DNA of 64,000 bases. Origin: a bacterium. Lineage in GTDB: Bacteria > Verrucomicrobiota > Verrucomicrobiia > Limisphaerales > UBA11358. The notes under the pieces were generated by a model. It had not been told where the DNA came from, searched no databases, and saw only the letters and a list, made by a program, of their open reading frames with translations. Position numbers and translations under genes: made by a program. Positions 19,657 to 29,954 of this stretch are shown in pieces. Location: the NCBI GenBank assembly GCA_021817945.1, contig JAKAFL010000008.1, positions 32,955 through 96,954 on the forward strand, in the 5' to 3' direction. Position 1 is the stretch's first letter. Each line of letters begins with the position of its first letter.

Positions 19657-22362
19657 TCAAGCCACCACCACATTGACCAGTTTGCCAGGCAGGATGATTA
19701 TTTTTTTGACGGACTTGCCTTGTATAAAGGGTTGAAGGCCCGGGTGAGCCATGGCTAGATCCTGCAATTGCTGCGGGGGGATGCCCACGGGCACGCGAAT
19801 GACCGCGCGCAATTTTCCATTCACCTGCACGGGGATTTCCACCTCGGACTCCACCAGCAAGGCTGGGTCATAGACCGGCCATGGCGTATAAGGCAGGTCC
19901 ATGGAATGGGCAGCGGTTGGAGCCGGTAATTTTTCCCACAATTCCTCCGCCAGGTGCGGGGCGAAGGGTTGGAGCAATACCAAAAAGTCCCGCATTATGG
20001 ACACGGGCTTAATGTCCCATGTCATGGACTCGTTTGTGAAAACCATGAGAGCGGAAATGGCGGTGTTAAAGCGCAAGGCTTCCAAGTCCTCGGTGACCTT
20101 TTTGATGCAGGCATGCAGGACCTTGGATTGCGCGGGGGCGGGGGGCACATCCCGAATGGAATTATTAAGCCGCACCAAAGCCAGAAGGCCGCCTTTGTCG
20201 CCCGCTGGCGCCAGGGTTTCCGCCTGCTGAAAGGCCGTCTCGCTGGCTTCATCCACAAATAATCTCCAGACCCTGCCCAGAAAGCGATAGACTCCCTCAA
20301 CACCCTTGGTGTTCCATGGCTTGACCATTTCGAGCGGTCCCATGAACATTTCGTACAAGCGAAAGGCATCCGCCCCGTATTCTGCGAGAACCTCGTCAGG
20401 ATTCACCACATTGCCGCGGGATTTGGACATTTTCTGGCCATCCTCACCCAGGATCAGCCCTTGGTTGACAAGTTTTTGAAAAGGTTCTGAACAGGATACA
20501 TAGCCCAGGTCATACAACGCCTTGTGCCAAAAACGCGCATAGAGCAGGTGAAGCACGGCATGTTCAGCACCGCCTATGTAAAGGTCCACTCCGGGCGATT
20601 TTCCACCCATCCAATAGCGTTCGGCCTCTTCACCGGTGAAGCGGGCATGGTTGGCCGCGTCCAAGTAGCGGAGATAATACCAGCAACTGCCCGCCCATTG
20701 GGGCATGGTGTTGGTTTCCCGAACGGAACCATCAGGCTGTCTGACCCACTCTTCAGCCCTCGCCAAAGGAGGTTCACCGCTGGCCGTGGGCTTGTAATCG
20801 GTCAGGTTCGGCGGCAATACCGGCAGACTGCTTTCTGGCAGAGCTTCATGACATCGAACCCCATCCGGAGTCTGCCTCCAAATGATGGGAAATGGCTCGC
20901 CCCAATATCGCTGCCGGCTGAACAGCCAATCGCGTAATTTGTAGTTCACCATCCTTCGGCCGTGGCCATTGTTTTCAAGCCAGGCAGTCATCAATTCCTT
21001 GGCTTTGGCCGTGGCGGCTCCGTCCAAAAAACCGGAATTTACCGCCGTTCCGGGTCCGGTGTAACCCTGCCAATTCAAATCTTTCTCTGCTGGTTGGACT
21101 ACCTGCACCACGGGGAGATGAAATTTCTGGGCAAACTCAAAATCCCGCGTGTCATGAGCAGGCACGGCCATGATGGCGCCGGAGCCATAGCTGGCCAGCA
21201 CGTAATCGGCAATCCAGATTGGGATTTTCTGCTGGTTGACCGGGTTAATCGCCATGGCACCAGTGAAGACCCCGGTTTTTTCCCGGGCTAATTCCGCGCG
21301 CTCAAGGTCCGACTTGGCTGCGGCAAAGGCCTGGTAATCCGCCACGGCTTTTTGCGCTTCATCCGTGGTCAACCGGGACACGAGACGGTGCTCTGGAGAC
21401 AGCACCAGGTATGTCGCGCCGAACAGGGTGTCTGGCCGGGTGGTGAAAACGCGCACTTTTTCACTGGAACCTGCAACGACAAACTCGACCTCCGCGCCTT
21501 CACTGCGTCCGATCCAGTTGCGCTGCATTTCCTTGAGTGAATCACTCCACTGGATGGCATCCAAGTCGGTGAGCAGTCGCTCCGCATAGGCCGTGATCCG
21601 CAACATCCACTGTCGCATGGGCCGCCGCACCACGGGAAACCCGCCCACCTCGCTTTTTCCATCCACCACCTCTTCATTGGCGAGAACCGTGCCCAATTCA
21701 GGGCACCAGTTCACCGGGGCCTCGCTGACATAGGCCAAACGCAACCCTTCCACGTGCTGCCGCCGGGCTGCCTCGGTGGTGCAATCCTTTGGAAAAGGAA
21801 TCGTATCCACCGGTTCGGCGCGTTGTGTGACCGGGTTGAACCATGAATGATAAAGTTTCAGGAAAATCCACTGGGTCCATTTCAAGTAGCCGACATCGGT
21901 GGTGGACAATTCCCGGGTCCAATCATAACTGAAACCCAGGCTGCGGATCTGACGGGTAAAAGTGGAAATATTAGCCTCTGTGGTGACCCGCGGGTGCTGC
22001 CCGGTTTTGACCGCATACTGTTCGGCGGGAAGCCCGAAGGCATCCCAGCCCATGGGATGAAGCACATTGAAGCCGCACGCCCGGCGATAACGGGCCAGGA
22101 TGTCCGTGGCGGTGAAGCCCTCGGGATGTCCCACATGCAAACCGGCGCCGCTGGGGTAGGGAAACATGTCGAGAATGTAATACTTGGGAGGCAGCCGATC
22201 TGCGGACACCTTCCCATTCAAGCCATGGCGCCTGGCAAAGGGATGATCAGCAGGCACGTCGTCGCCGGGATTGAAAGCCCGAAACGATTGGCGCGCCTCC
22301 CACAGACGCTGCCATTTGCCCTCAATCAAATCAAAAGGATACGACCTGCGACCATGCGACAT
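19657..22362 (-). CDS. leuS: Leucyl-tRNA synthetase
   Basis: [28 protein letters not shown] (HIGH-like), [17 protein letters not shown] (KMSKS). Start placed at [22 protein letters not shown]. Confidence 0.96.
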   Translation of the reverse strand: MSHGRRSYPFDLIEGKWQRLWEARQSFRAFNPGDDVPADHPFARRHGLNGKVSADRLPPKYYILDMFPYPSGAGLHVGHPEGFTATDILARYRRACGFNVLHPMGWDAFGLPAEQYAVKTGQHPRVTTEANISTFTRQIRSLGFSYDWTRELSTTDVGYLKWTQWIFLKLYHSWFNPVTQRAEPVDTIPFPKDCTTEAARRQHVEGLRLAYVSEAPVNWCPELGTVLANEEVVDGKSEVGGFPVVRRPMRQWMLRITAYAERLLTDLDAIQWSDSLKEMQRNWIGRSEGAEVEFVVAGSSEKVRVFTTRPDTLFGATYLVLSPEHRLVSRLTTDEAQKAVADYQAFAAAKSDLERAELAREKTGVFTGAMAINPVNQQKIPIWIADYVLASYGSGAIMAVPAHDTRDFEFAQKFHLPVVQVVQPAEKDLNWQGYTGPGTAVNSGFLDGAATAKAKELMTAWLENNGHGRRMVNYKLRDWLFSRQRYWGEPFPIIWRQTPDGVRCHEALPESSLPVLPPNLTDYKPTASGEPPLARAEEWVRQPDGSVRETNTMPQWAGSCWYYLRYLDAANHARFTGEEAERYWMGGKSPGVDLYIGGAEHAVLHLLYARFWHKALYDLGYVSCSEPFQKLVNQGLILGEDGQKMSKSRGNVVNPDEVLAEYGADAFRLYEMFMGPLEMVKPWNTKGVEGVYRFLGRVWRLFVDEASETAFQQAETLAPAGDKGGLLALVRLNNSIRDVPPAPAQSKVLHACIKKVTEDLEALRFNTAISALMVFTNESMTWDIKPVSIMRDFLVLLQPFAPHLAEELWEKLPAPTAAHSMDLPYTPWPVYDPALLVESEVEIPVQVNGKLRAVIRVPVGIPPQQLQDLAMAHPGLQPFIQGKSVKKIIILPGKLVNVVVA

Positions 22363-22736
22363 AATCCAGCCATCTTGCCTCAATCCAATATTCCTGGCAA
22401 TCTGGAATCCATTTGAAACAGGGGTTGTACACGGTTGGCTCATGAGGTTTCCGAGACGGCAGATTGCTTGCAATTGACCAGGGTAAAAGCGCGGCGGCAC
22501 CTTGCTTTCAACCTTTCTCGCCACGTGGAACAACAAATGTTCGGCGCACAAACCACGCCGGGCTTTGGGCTTGAGTTCCTTGACAAAGAGCGCCTCGGGC
22601 CGGTCATGCTTGACGTAGTTAATCCTTCCCACAGCGAGTGTAATCTTGGGTCGCGCCCAACTCCGTCCTTCCTCTGGCATTGTAAGCCATGCCCCGAAAC
22701 AACTGGGTGTCCACAAAACTTTCGGCCACCCAAACC

Positions 22737-23053
22737 TCATGAGGGGGATTACAGTTCCCGCTTATACCGCGAGCAAACATGCCATAGCCGGTGTCACAAA
22801 AGCCCTGTCAAATGAATGGGCAAAGGAGCGCATCAATGTGAATGCCATCGCCCCCGGGTACATAGCCACGGAAAACACCAGGGCCTTGCGTGAAGACCCG
22901 GCCCGCAACAAAGCAATATTGGACCGCATTCCCGAAGGACGGTGGGGCAATCCGTCAGACATCGCTGGCTGCTGCATGTTCCTGGCGTCAAGCGGCGCCG
23001 ACTACCTGAATGGCGCGGTTTTGAACATTGATGGCGGCTGGCTGGGAAGATGA
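22737..23053 (+). pseudogene. 5'-truncated SDR, KduD-like (2-deoxy-D-gluconate 3-dehydrogenase) remnant
   Basis: Starts abruptly at [102 protein letters not shown]; no Rossmann TGxxxGIG half upstream. Confidence 0.8.
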
Positions 23054-23257
23054 GCCTGCAGCGGTTTTGCCATCCAGCCGCCCGGGTTCAAATCCGGCGC
23101 CTGGAGGAAACAACCCTCCTGGCCCAATGCAAGCATGACCCATTCAATTCCCCAATCCACGGTCGGACATTGCCTATATCCTGGGCCGTTTAACCCCGCT
23201 TCTTCATGGCACCCTTTTTCTTTGTGAAAGGGACAGGTGTTATCATAAACTGGAGGC

Positions 23258-25258
23258 ATGTCGTCCGATCAAAATCAAGCCATTCAACCCGAGCGCAAGA
23301 CACTGGAAGACCGAGCCAGGATGACTGAATTGGAGCGCATACGCCATTCCTGCGCGCATGTGCTGGCCACAGCGATTTTGCGGCTTTGGCCGGAGGCGCA
23401 ATTCGCCTACGGGCCCCCGGTGGAGAACGGGTTTTATTATGATTTGGAGTTGAGCCACCGGATAGCGCCGGAGGATTTTGAGGCAATTGAGGCGGAGATG
23501 AAGCGTGAAATCAAGGCCAACCATCCCTTTGAACGTCGTGAAGTTACACGAGCGGAAGCCATGGCGGATGCTCAATCAGGGAGGCTTGGCGGCCTTGGGC
23601 CGCGTCCTGGAAACCCCTCACGCTTCAAGCTGGATTTGTTGGCGCAGATTCCCGAGGGAGAACCCATATCCTACTACCAGAACGGTGATTTTGTGGACCT
23701 ATGCGCCGGCCCGCATGTGATGCGCACGGGCAACATAGGGGCGTTCAAGCTCACAACCGTGGCGGCGGCTTATTACAAAGGGGACGAGAAGGGGCCGCAA
23801 CTGCAGCGCATATACGGGACGGCATTCAAGAACCGGACCGCCATGGACGAGTATTTCAAAATGCTCGAGGAAGCCAAGCGCCGTGATCACCGCAAGATTG
23901 GAGCGGAGATGGGGTTGTTTGTCATAGACACAGAATTTGTGGGGCCGGGCATGCCATTGTGGCTGCCCAAAGGGACGGTGTTGGTGGAGGAACTGGAAAA
24001 GCTGGCCAAGGAAACCGAGTTTGAAGCGGGTTACGTCCGAGTTCGCACCCCGCATCTGGCGCGGGAAAAAATGTACAGGACCTCGGGACATTTGCCTTAT
24101 TACGCTGAGAGCATGTTTCCACCCATGGAAATGCCACTGGAAGGTGAGGCGCGAGCCAGGGAGCGTGAACTGGCGCAGAAGGTGGAGGCGTTGAGGGTCC
24201 GCTGCGGTGCCCCGTCGGCAGGCGTCGCCCCGGAAGAGATGGCTCGGCAGCTTGAGGAATTGAAACGACTTGAGGAAGCCCACGGGCAAAGCAGCGACCG
24301 GTATTACCTCAAGGCCATGAACTGCCCTCATCACCACCGCATTTTTGATGCCCAACCCCGAAGCTATCGCGACCTGCCGCTGCGCCTGGCAGAATATGGC
24401 ACCTGTTACCGGTACGAGCAAAGCGGCGAGCTCTTTGGGCTGATGCGTGTCCGTGCCCTGAATATGAATGACGCGCATATTTATTGCACTGAGGAGCAAT
24501 TCGCCGCGGAATTTCGAGCCGTGAATGACATGTATCTCAAATACTTCAAGGTGTTTGGGCTGTCCAAATACCAGATGCGATTCAGCACGCATTCCCCGGA
24601 GGGATTGGGCAAAAAGTATGTCAACGAACCTGGTTTATGGAAGAAAACGGAGGATATGGTCCGCACGGTGCTTCTGGAAAGCGGCATTCAATTCGTGGAA
24701 GTGGCCAATGAGGCGGCTTTTTATGGCCCCAAGATTGACGTGCAGGTGTGGAGCGCCATTGGGCGGGAATTCACAATCGCCACCAACCAGGTTGATTTTG
24801 CGGTGCCTTCGCGTTTCGGGCTGCATTACCGCGACCGGGATAACACGGATAAAATCCCCTTGTGCATTCACCGCGCCCCGCTGGGAACCCATGAGCGGTT
24901 CATCGGGTTTTTAATAGAGCATTATGGCGGCAATTTTCCCCTGTGGCTGGCACCCGAACAAGTCCGGATCCTCACGCTGGGTGATGAAGAAGGATTGGTC
25001 CGTTACGCCCAGCCCATCCTTCAAGAATTGCGAGGGCATCAGGTCAGGGTGGAGGGCGATTTTTCCAGCACGCCCATCAAGGCCAAAATTGCGGAGGCGG
25101 AGGCGGCGCGAGTTCACACCATGCTCGTGATAGGAGGCAGGGACGTGGAGGCTGGCCATGTCTCCGTGCGACTGCATCACGGGGGTCCGCAAGGAGCCAG
25201 CCCCAAGGAACGTGTGATTTCCGACATTCTCCAAGCCATTCAAGAGCGCCGGGGGTGA
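23258..25258 (+). CDS. thrS: Threonyl-tRNA synthetase (no N-terminal TGS domain; internal insertion)
   Basis: RIRHSCAHVLATAILRLWPEAQFAYGPPVENGFYYDLEL, FVDLCAGPHV, YLKAMNCPHHHRIF, NMNDAHIYCTEEQ, C-terminal anticodon-binding domain. Confidence 0.95.
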   Translation: MSSDQNQAIQPERKTLEDRARMTELERIRHSCAHVLATAILRLWPEAQFAYGPPVENGFYYDLELSHRIAPEDFEAIEAEMKREIKANHPFERREVTRAEAMADAQSGRLGGLGPRPGNPSRFKLDLLAQIPEGEPISYYQNGDFVDLCAGPHVMRTGNIGAFKLTTVAAAYYKGDEKGPQLQRIYGTAFKNRTAMDEYFKMLEEAKRRDHRKIGAEMGLFVIDTEFVGPGMPLWLPKGTVLVEELEKLAKETEFEAGYVRVRTPHLAREKMYRTSGHLPYYAESMFPPMEMPLEGEARARERELAQKVEALRVRCGAPSAGVAPEEMARQLEELKRLEEAHGQSSDRYYLKAMNCPHHHRIFDAQPRSYRDLPLRLAEYGTCYRYEQSGELFGLMRVRALNMNDAHIYCTEEQFAAEFRAVNDMYLKYFKVFGLSKYQMRFSTHSPEGLGKKYVNEPGLWKKTEDMVRTVLLESGIQFVEVANEAAFYGPKIDVQVWSAIGREFTIATNQVDFAVPSRFGLHYRDRDNTDKIPLCIHRAPLGTHERFIGFLIEHYGGNFPLWLAPEQVRILTLGDEEGLVRYAQPILQELRGHQVRVEGDFSSTPIKAKIAEAEAARVHTMLVIGGRDVEAGHVSVRLHHGGPQGASPKERVISDILQAIQERRG

Positions 25259-25316
25259 TCCGAAGGGTTGATTCCATGTTCCCTGACTGAGCAGGATGGC
25301 GTATCAACCAAGAGGA

Positions 25317-26576
25317 TCAACCGACGAAGCGGCGGGCGGCGATGGTGGCATTGTGACCGCCAAAGCCGAAGGAATTGTTCAGGATGGCATCCACCTTCAT
25401 TTGCCGGGCTTGATTGGGAACGTAATCCAGATCGCAATCCGGGTCTGGTGTTTGCAGATTGATGGTGGGCGGCACCACTCCGTGCTGCAGTGCCAGCACG
25501 CACACGGCCGTCTCCACTGCGCCAGCCGCGCCTAGCATGTGTCCTGTGGCTCCTTTGGTGGAACTGACGGCCAGATGTCGAGCATGGCTGCCAAAGACGC
25601 TTTTGATGGCTTCCGTCTCGGCCACATCGCCCACGGGGGTGGACGTGCCATGCGCATTGATATATTGGATGTCTCCGGGGTTAAGGCCGGCAGATCTCAG
25701 GGCCATTTTCATGCTGCGAGCCGCTCCCTCGCCGCCCGGAGAGGGGGCGGTCAGATGGTACGCATCCGCAGTATTGCCATACCCGGCCAGCTCACAATAG
25801 ATGCGGGCACCGCGCTTTTTGGCATGCTCCAACTCCTCCAAAACCAGGACCCCGGCCCCCTCGCCCATCACAAAACCATCACGGTCCTTATCAAAGGGCC
25901 GAGACGCATGCTGGGGATCGTCATTCCGGGTGCTCATGGCACGCATGGCACAAAAACCGCCGATTCCCACGGGAACCAGCGAGGCCTCCGCCCCGCCGGC
26001 CACCATGACCACGGCATCCCCCATTTTAAGGGTACGCCAGGCTTCACCAATGGCATGGTTGGCCGTGGCACAGGCTGAGCAGGTGGCAAAATTTGGCCCG
26101 CGCAGATTGAAAAACATCGAGACCAATCCGGAAGCCATGTTTGAAATCAGCATCGGGATCATGAACGGGGACAACTTTTTGGGGCCTCTTTCCAAAAGCA
26201 CCTGATGCTGCTCGGAGGTTGTTTGCATTCCTCCGATTCCAGATCCAATGATGACGCCAATTTCATCCAGGTTTTCCTTGGAAAGGTCCAGACCGGAATC
26301 CTTGAGTGCGGACCATGCGGCATAAATGCCAAATTGGGAATAACGGTCTGTCCGCCGGATTTCCTTGGCGGACGGAAAAGCAGGGGTTGGGTCAAAATTC
26401 CTCACTTCGCCGGCAATCCGGGTTTCGAAGGGTGTGGAATCAAACGCGGTAATACGATCTATGCCACACGCTCCACCGATGAGCTGGCTCCAAAAACCAG
26501 CCAGATCATTGCCAATGGGGGTGACCAATCCCATGCCGGTAACCACCACGCGGCGTCCGTACAATTGTTGAGACAT
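25317..26576 (-). CDS. fabF: Beta-ketoacyl-ACP synthase II
   Basis: [40 protein letters not shown] active-site Cys, [28 protein letters not shown]. Confidence 0.95.
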   Translation of the reverse strand: MSQQLYGRRVVVTGMGLVTPIGNDLAGFWSQLIGGACGIDRITAFDSTPFETRIAGEVRNFDPTPAFPSAKEIRRTDRYSQFGIYAAWSALKDSGLDLSKENLDEIGVIIGSGIGGMQTTSEQHQVLLERGPKKLSPFMIPMLISNMASGLVSMFFNLRGPNFATCSACATANHAIGEAWRTLKMGDAVVMVAGGAEASLVPVGIGGFCAMRAMSTRNDDPQHASRPFDKDRDGFVMGEGAGVLVLEELEHAKKRGARIYCELAGYGNTADAYHLTAPSPGGEGAARSMKMALRSAGLNPGDIQYINAHGTSTPVGDVAETEAIKSVFGSHARHLAVSSTKGATGHMLGAAGAVETAVCVLALQHGVVPPTINLQTPDPDCDLDYVPNQARQMKVDAILNNSFGFGGHNATIAARRFVG

Positions 26577-26580
26577 GATA

Positions 26581-26619
26581 AAAAGGGGCAATTCGGGCTG
26601 CGCTCAGCCAAATTGCCCC
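26581..26619 (-). terminator. Terminator-like hairpin between acpP and fabF, directly before fabF start
   Basis: Minus strand GGGGCAATT...AATTGCCCC (arms 26611-26619 / 26585-26593) with inner GGCT/AGCC, then TTTTT. Confidence 0.75.
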
Positions 26620-26642
26620 GGATTGAAAGGAATATGCAATTC

Positions 26643-26885
26643 TTACTTCTGGGCGTCTTCGATGTATTTAATCACATCCCCAACGCTTTGAAGCTTTTCC
26701 GCCTGCTCATCTGGCACCTCAATGCCAAACTCTTCCTCGAGCGCCATGACCAACTCGACCGTGTCGAGAGAGTCAGCTCCCAAGTCCTCAATGAACTTGG
26801 CGTCAGGAGTCACTTGGTCCGGTTTTACGCCAAGCTGCTCGACAATGATATCCTTTACCCGTTGGTCAATTGGTTTGTCAGCCAT
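26643..26885 (-). CDS. acpP: Acyl carrier protein
   Basis: [43 protein letters not shown] with DSL phosphopantetheine site. Confidence 0.97.
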   Translation of the reverse strand: MADKPIDQRVKDIIVEQLGVKPDQVTPDAKFIEDLGADSLDTVELVMALEEEFGIEVPDEQAEKLQSVGDVIKYIEDAQK

Positions 26886-26974
26886 ATAATGCCCTTTTTC
26901 TATCCGAATTCCGCCCTGCCCGTCAAGTCTGGATTAGATAAATCTTGGGCCATTTTTTATCTCGAACATTTTTG

Positions 26975-27718
26975 CTACATGACCATGCCTCCATCCACGG
27001 TCAACACCTGTCCAGTGATATAGCGTGCCCCCGGGCCTGCCAGAAAACAGACTGCCTCGGCAATGTCTTCCGCCGCCCCAAACCGCGCCATTGGAATTTG
27101 CCGCAAGATGTTCGCCTTTAGGGTCTCGTTAAGCTCAGCGGTCATGTCTGTCTCTATGAATCCAGGTGCAACGGCATTCACGGTGACCCCCCGACCGGCG
27201 AGTTCGCGAGCGACGGATTGGGTGAAACCTATCAAACCTGCCTTGCTGGCTGCATAATTGGCCTGCCCAGGATTGCCAATCAATCCGATTACTGAGGAAA
27301 TATTTATGATGCGTCCTGATCTTTGACGGGCAAAAACACGAAACAAGGCCCTGGTAAAATGAAAGGCTCCTTTGAGGTTGGTGTTCAAAACGGTGTCCCA
27401 ATCCGCATCACTCATGCGCATCAACAACCCATCGCGGGTTATGCCGGCATTATTGACCAGAATATCCACTTTTTTGACCTGCTCCACCAGGGTCTCTGCA
27501 GCCGCAGTCACCGCAGGGCCATCCGCCACATCCACCGCCACCGCCCATGCCTGCCGCCCAAGCGCCTGCACCTCTGCTGCCACTTTCTGGGCGTTTTCAG
27601 CGGTGCGCGATACCACCACGATGTCCGCACCCTCCCCGGCCAGTTTCAAGGCCACGGCGCGACCAATCCCGCGCCCGCCACCCGTAACCACCGCCACTTG
27701 ATTTTCAAGCAATTTCAT
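26975..27718 (-). CDS. fabG: 3-oxoacyl-ACP reductase
   Basis: VVTGGGRGIGRAVALKLA, NNAGITRDGLLMRM, NYAASKAGLIGFTQSVARELA, TVDGGMVM. Confidence 0.95.
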   Translation of the reverse strand: MKLLENQVAVVTGGGRGIGRAVALKLAGEGADIVVVSRTAENAQKVAAEVQALGRQAWAVAVDVADGPAVTAAAETLVEQVKKVDILVNNAGITRDGLLMRMSDADWDTVLNTNLKGAFHFTRALFRVFARQRSGRIINISSVIGLIGNPGQANYAASKAGLIGFTQSVARELAGRGVTVNAVAPGFIETDMTAELNETLKANILRQIPMARFGAAEDIAEAVCFLAGPGARYITGQVLTVDGGMVM

Positions 27719-27825
27719 GAACCCATCCTAAACTGCCTTCGGCCTGCAACGCACCCATAAAATACAGCAGGTCGCCATTCCCGTCCTCGAACACGAAACC
27801 ATCGCCCCGATCAGGCCCGCCTTCA

Positions 27826-29076
27826 TCACGATCCGGTAACCTTCACGCGATCCAGCCGCAGGCGCGTCACACCTTTCGCGTCGAGCTGGGCATCCTGCGA
27901 AACTCCGACTTGAATGTTTTGAAATAGAACATCGCTGACCGCCACGGAGGAACCGCCTGCAATGGACCCAAAAGACCCGAAATGCCCTGAAACATCTTCC
28001 ACGACAATACCGCTGGCATCAGAAATGGGGACCTTGGAGACAGGCACCTTCGTTCCGTGGGTCGGTTCCAAGCTCACAATCCTTCCCGTGCCATCCAAAC
28101 GAATACCCTGAACATGAATATTGGAATAATGCTGGCCAGCCGTATCGGGCCTGAATTTGATGCGCAGCATGGGCATTTTCCCCTGCACCACACTGTTTTC
28201 AAATTCCACATTTCGGATGATGGTCGCCTCAGTGCCCAAAGATAACGCCCCCTGACCCCGGGCGAAAATGCAGTCCTTGATGTGAATATCCTCCACCGGC
28301 GGGCTTGGGGGCATCTGATGGAGGCCGTCATAACGATTCCCCTTCAGGCAGATGCAATCATCATTCACAGAATAAAAACAGTGGGTGACCAGGATGCCCT
28401 GGGAACTGTCAATATCCGTCCCATCAGTGCTGGGTCCCTTGGCATGGGGTGCGATTTCAAACCTGCATTGGTCCACGACACATTGCCGGCAGTTGTAAAA
28501 GTGCAAGTTCCAGGATGGTGAATTGTAAAATCGCACCCCGCTCACCACCACATTTTGTGAGTCGCAGATTTCGCAAAGCCGCGGGCGTCCTCCCGGGGCT
28601 GAGCTTTTCCAATACGCTGCGCCGTTGCCATCCAGTTCGCCGTTCCCGGCGAGCTTGAAGCCATCGCAATGTTCCACGTTCAAAAGGGAGGAGGCATGAT
28701 CAGAAAAATGGCCTTCAAAGCGGACATGCTGTTGCGTTGGGAAGTCCTTGATATCGGTGGAAGCGCACAAAACGGCGCCCGTTTCCAATTCAAAATCAAC
28801 CCCGGGTTGAAGAAAAAGGGCGCCGGAAATGAACCGGCCCGCAGGAACAACCACGGTGCCACCGCCATCCTTCGCACATTGATCAATGGCATTTTGAATT
28901 GCCATGGTATTCAGCGTGGCTCCATCACCGACAGCCCCCAGGCTGGCGATGGATATTCGACTCAACCCCCCGGAAAGCGCCTCGCCCTGTGCCTGGCCTT
29001 GCCCCAGTTTTAATACCCAAACACCCAACTCAACAAACAGCAGGGCAGCGACGATTGACTTTTTCATATTCATCAT
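27826..29076 (-). CDS. Glycoside hydrolase family 28-like right-handed beta-helix protein (polygalacturonase-like)
   Basis: ISIASLGAVGDGATLNTMAIQNAIDQCAKDGGGTVVVPAGRFISGALFL; STDGTDIDSSQGILVTHCFYSVNDDCICLKGN. Confidence 0.88.
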   Translation of the reverse strand: MMNMKKSIVAALLFVELGVWVLKLGQGQAQGEALSGGLSRISIASLGAVGDGATLNTMAIQNAIDQCAKDGGGTVVVPAGRFISGALFLQPGVDFELETGAVLCASTDIKDFPTQQHVRFEGHFSDHASSLLNVEHCDGFKLAGNGELDGNGAAYWKSSAPGGRPRLCEICDSQNVVVSGVRFYNSPSWNLHFYNCRQCVVDQCRFEIAPHAKGPSTDGTDIDSSQGILVTHCFYSVNDDCICLKGNRYDGLHQMPPSPPVEDIHIKDCIFARGQGALSLGTEATIIRNVEFENSVVQGKMPMLRIKFRPDTAGQHYSNIHVQGIRLDGTGRIVSLEPTHGTKVPVSKVPISDASGIVVEDVSGHFGSFGSIAGGSSVAVSDVLFQNIQVGVSQDAQLDAKGVTRLRLDRVKVTGS

Positions 29077-29348
29077 GGCTCAATTTGATCATTCATGTGA
29101 GAGAGACCGTGTGTTAGCCGCTCTTGGACATGGAGTTAAGATGTCCTTTTCAGAAACAATGAGCCACCCTTTTTTCCGCGCCCCGTCAGACCATTGCGGG
29201 TTGGTGCAAATCCGAAAATGATGGGAGGAGCTTTGGCGGAAAATTCTGGCCACGGTCAAGGGCGGCGGCCACGGACCACACGGACAACTGGATAAAGATA
29301 CTGATCCCCCCCATAACCGCCGGATGTTTTGGAGCCACTCTGAATTTT

Positions 29349-29648
29349 TCACGGTGAAGGCGGATTATCCTTCATGAAACCGGCACCTGAAGGAGGCGTG
29401 CCCTGGGTGCTCTGCGTGGGCGGTTTGGCGGCCCGCCGCGTTGGGTCGGCTTGGCTGTGTTGTTTGGGAGTCATCAGCGTGGCGCCTTTTAGCAGGCGGC
29501 AAAAATCCTTTTTACTGGTATGCTGATGGGTTCCATCCGTGAATTGAAGATTGGTGGCGGATTTGTACCGGACCTCCAGGCGATCCAGTTGGACAATACG
29601 GACGAATTCCGCCTGGCATTTCCACACCTGTCCTTGTTGAAGCTTCAT
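29349..29648 (-). CDS. Hypothetical small protein
   Basis: 99-aa ORF MKLQQGQVWKCQAEFVRIVQLDRLEVRYKSATNLQFTDGTHQHTSKKDFCRLLKGA; no opposing gene. Confidence 0.5.
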   Translation of the reverse strand: MKLQQGQVWKCQAEFVRIVQLDRLEVRYKSATNLQFTDGTHQHTSKKDFCRLLKGATLMTPKQHSQADPTRRAAKPPTQSTQGTPPSGAGFMKDNPPSP

Positions 29649-29954
29649 GAGCGTTATAAAAATTTCACCTGGGCTAAAAAATAAAGGGGCCTAAGACTTT
29701 GAACCAATTCATTTTCGGTCGCGGCTGCCGCCCGTGACATGCACGGTTTTGCTTACCCCACCTCCATCATGCTTGGAGCCAGGAGTGTTGTAAATGATTG
29801 ACATGATTTCAATTACCCATGAAGCCGAATTCAGGGGCAGGTCCTTGTCATCATCTTCCATAAATTTTGAAATTCCAAGGCACTTACGCCGCAGTAAAAT
29901 CCTTGAGCCATCTTGACGGAAACCTCGCGTTGCGGTAAGGACTAGGGTTTATAT

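Noticed and set aside
23075-23105. tRNA-like T-arm string CCCGGGTTCAAATCCGGCG downstream of the KduD remnant
   Set aside because: The flanking 5-nt arms do not pair properly around TTCAAAT and no acceptor, D-arm or anticodon stem is visible upstream.
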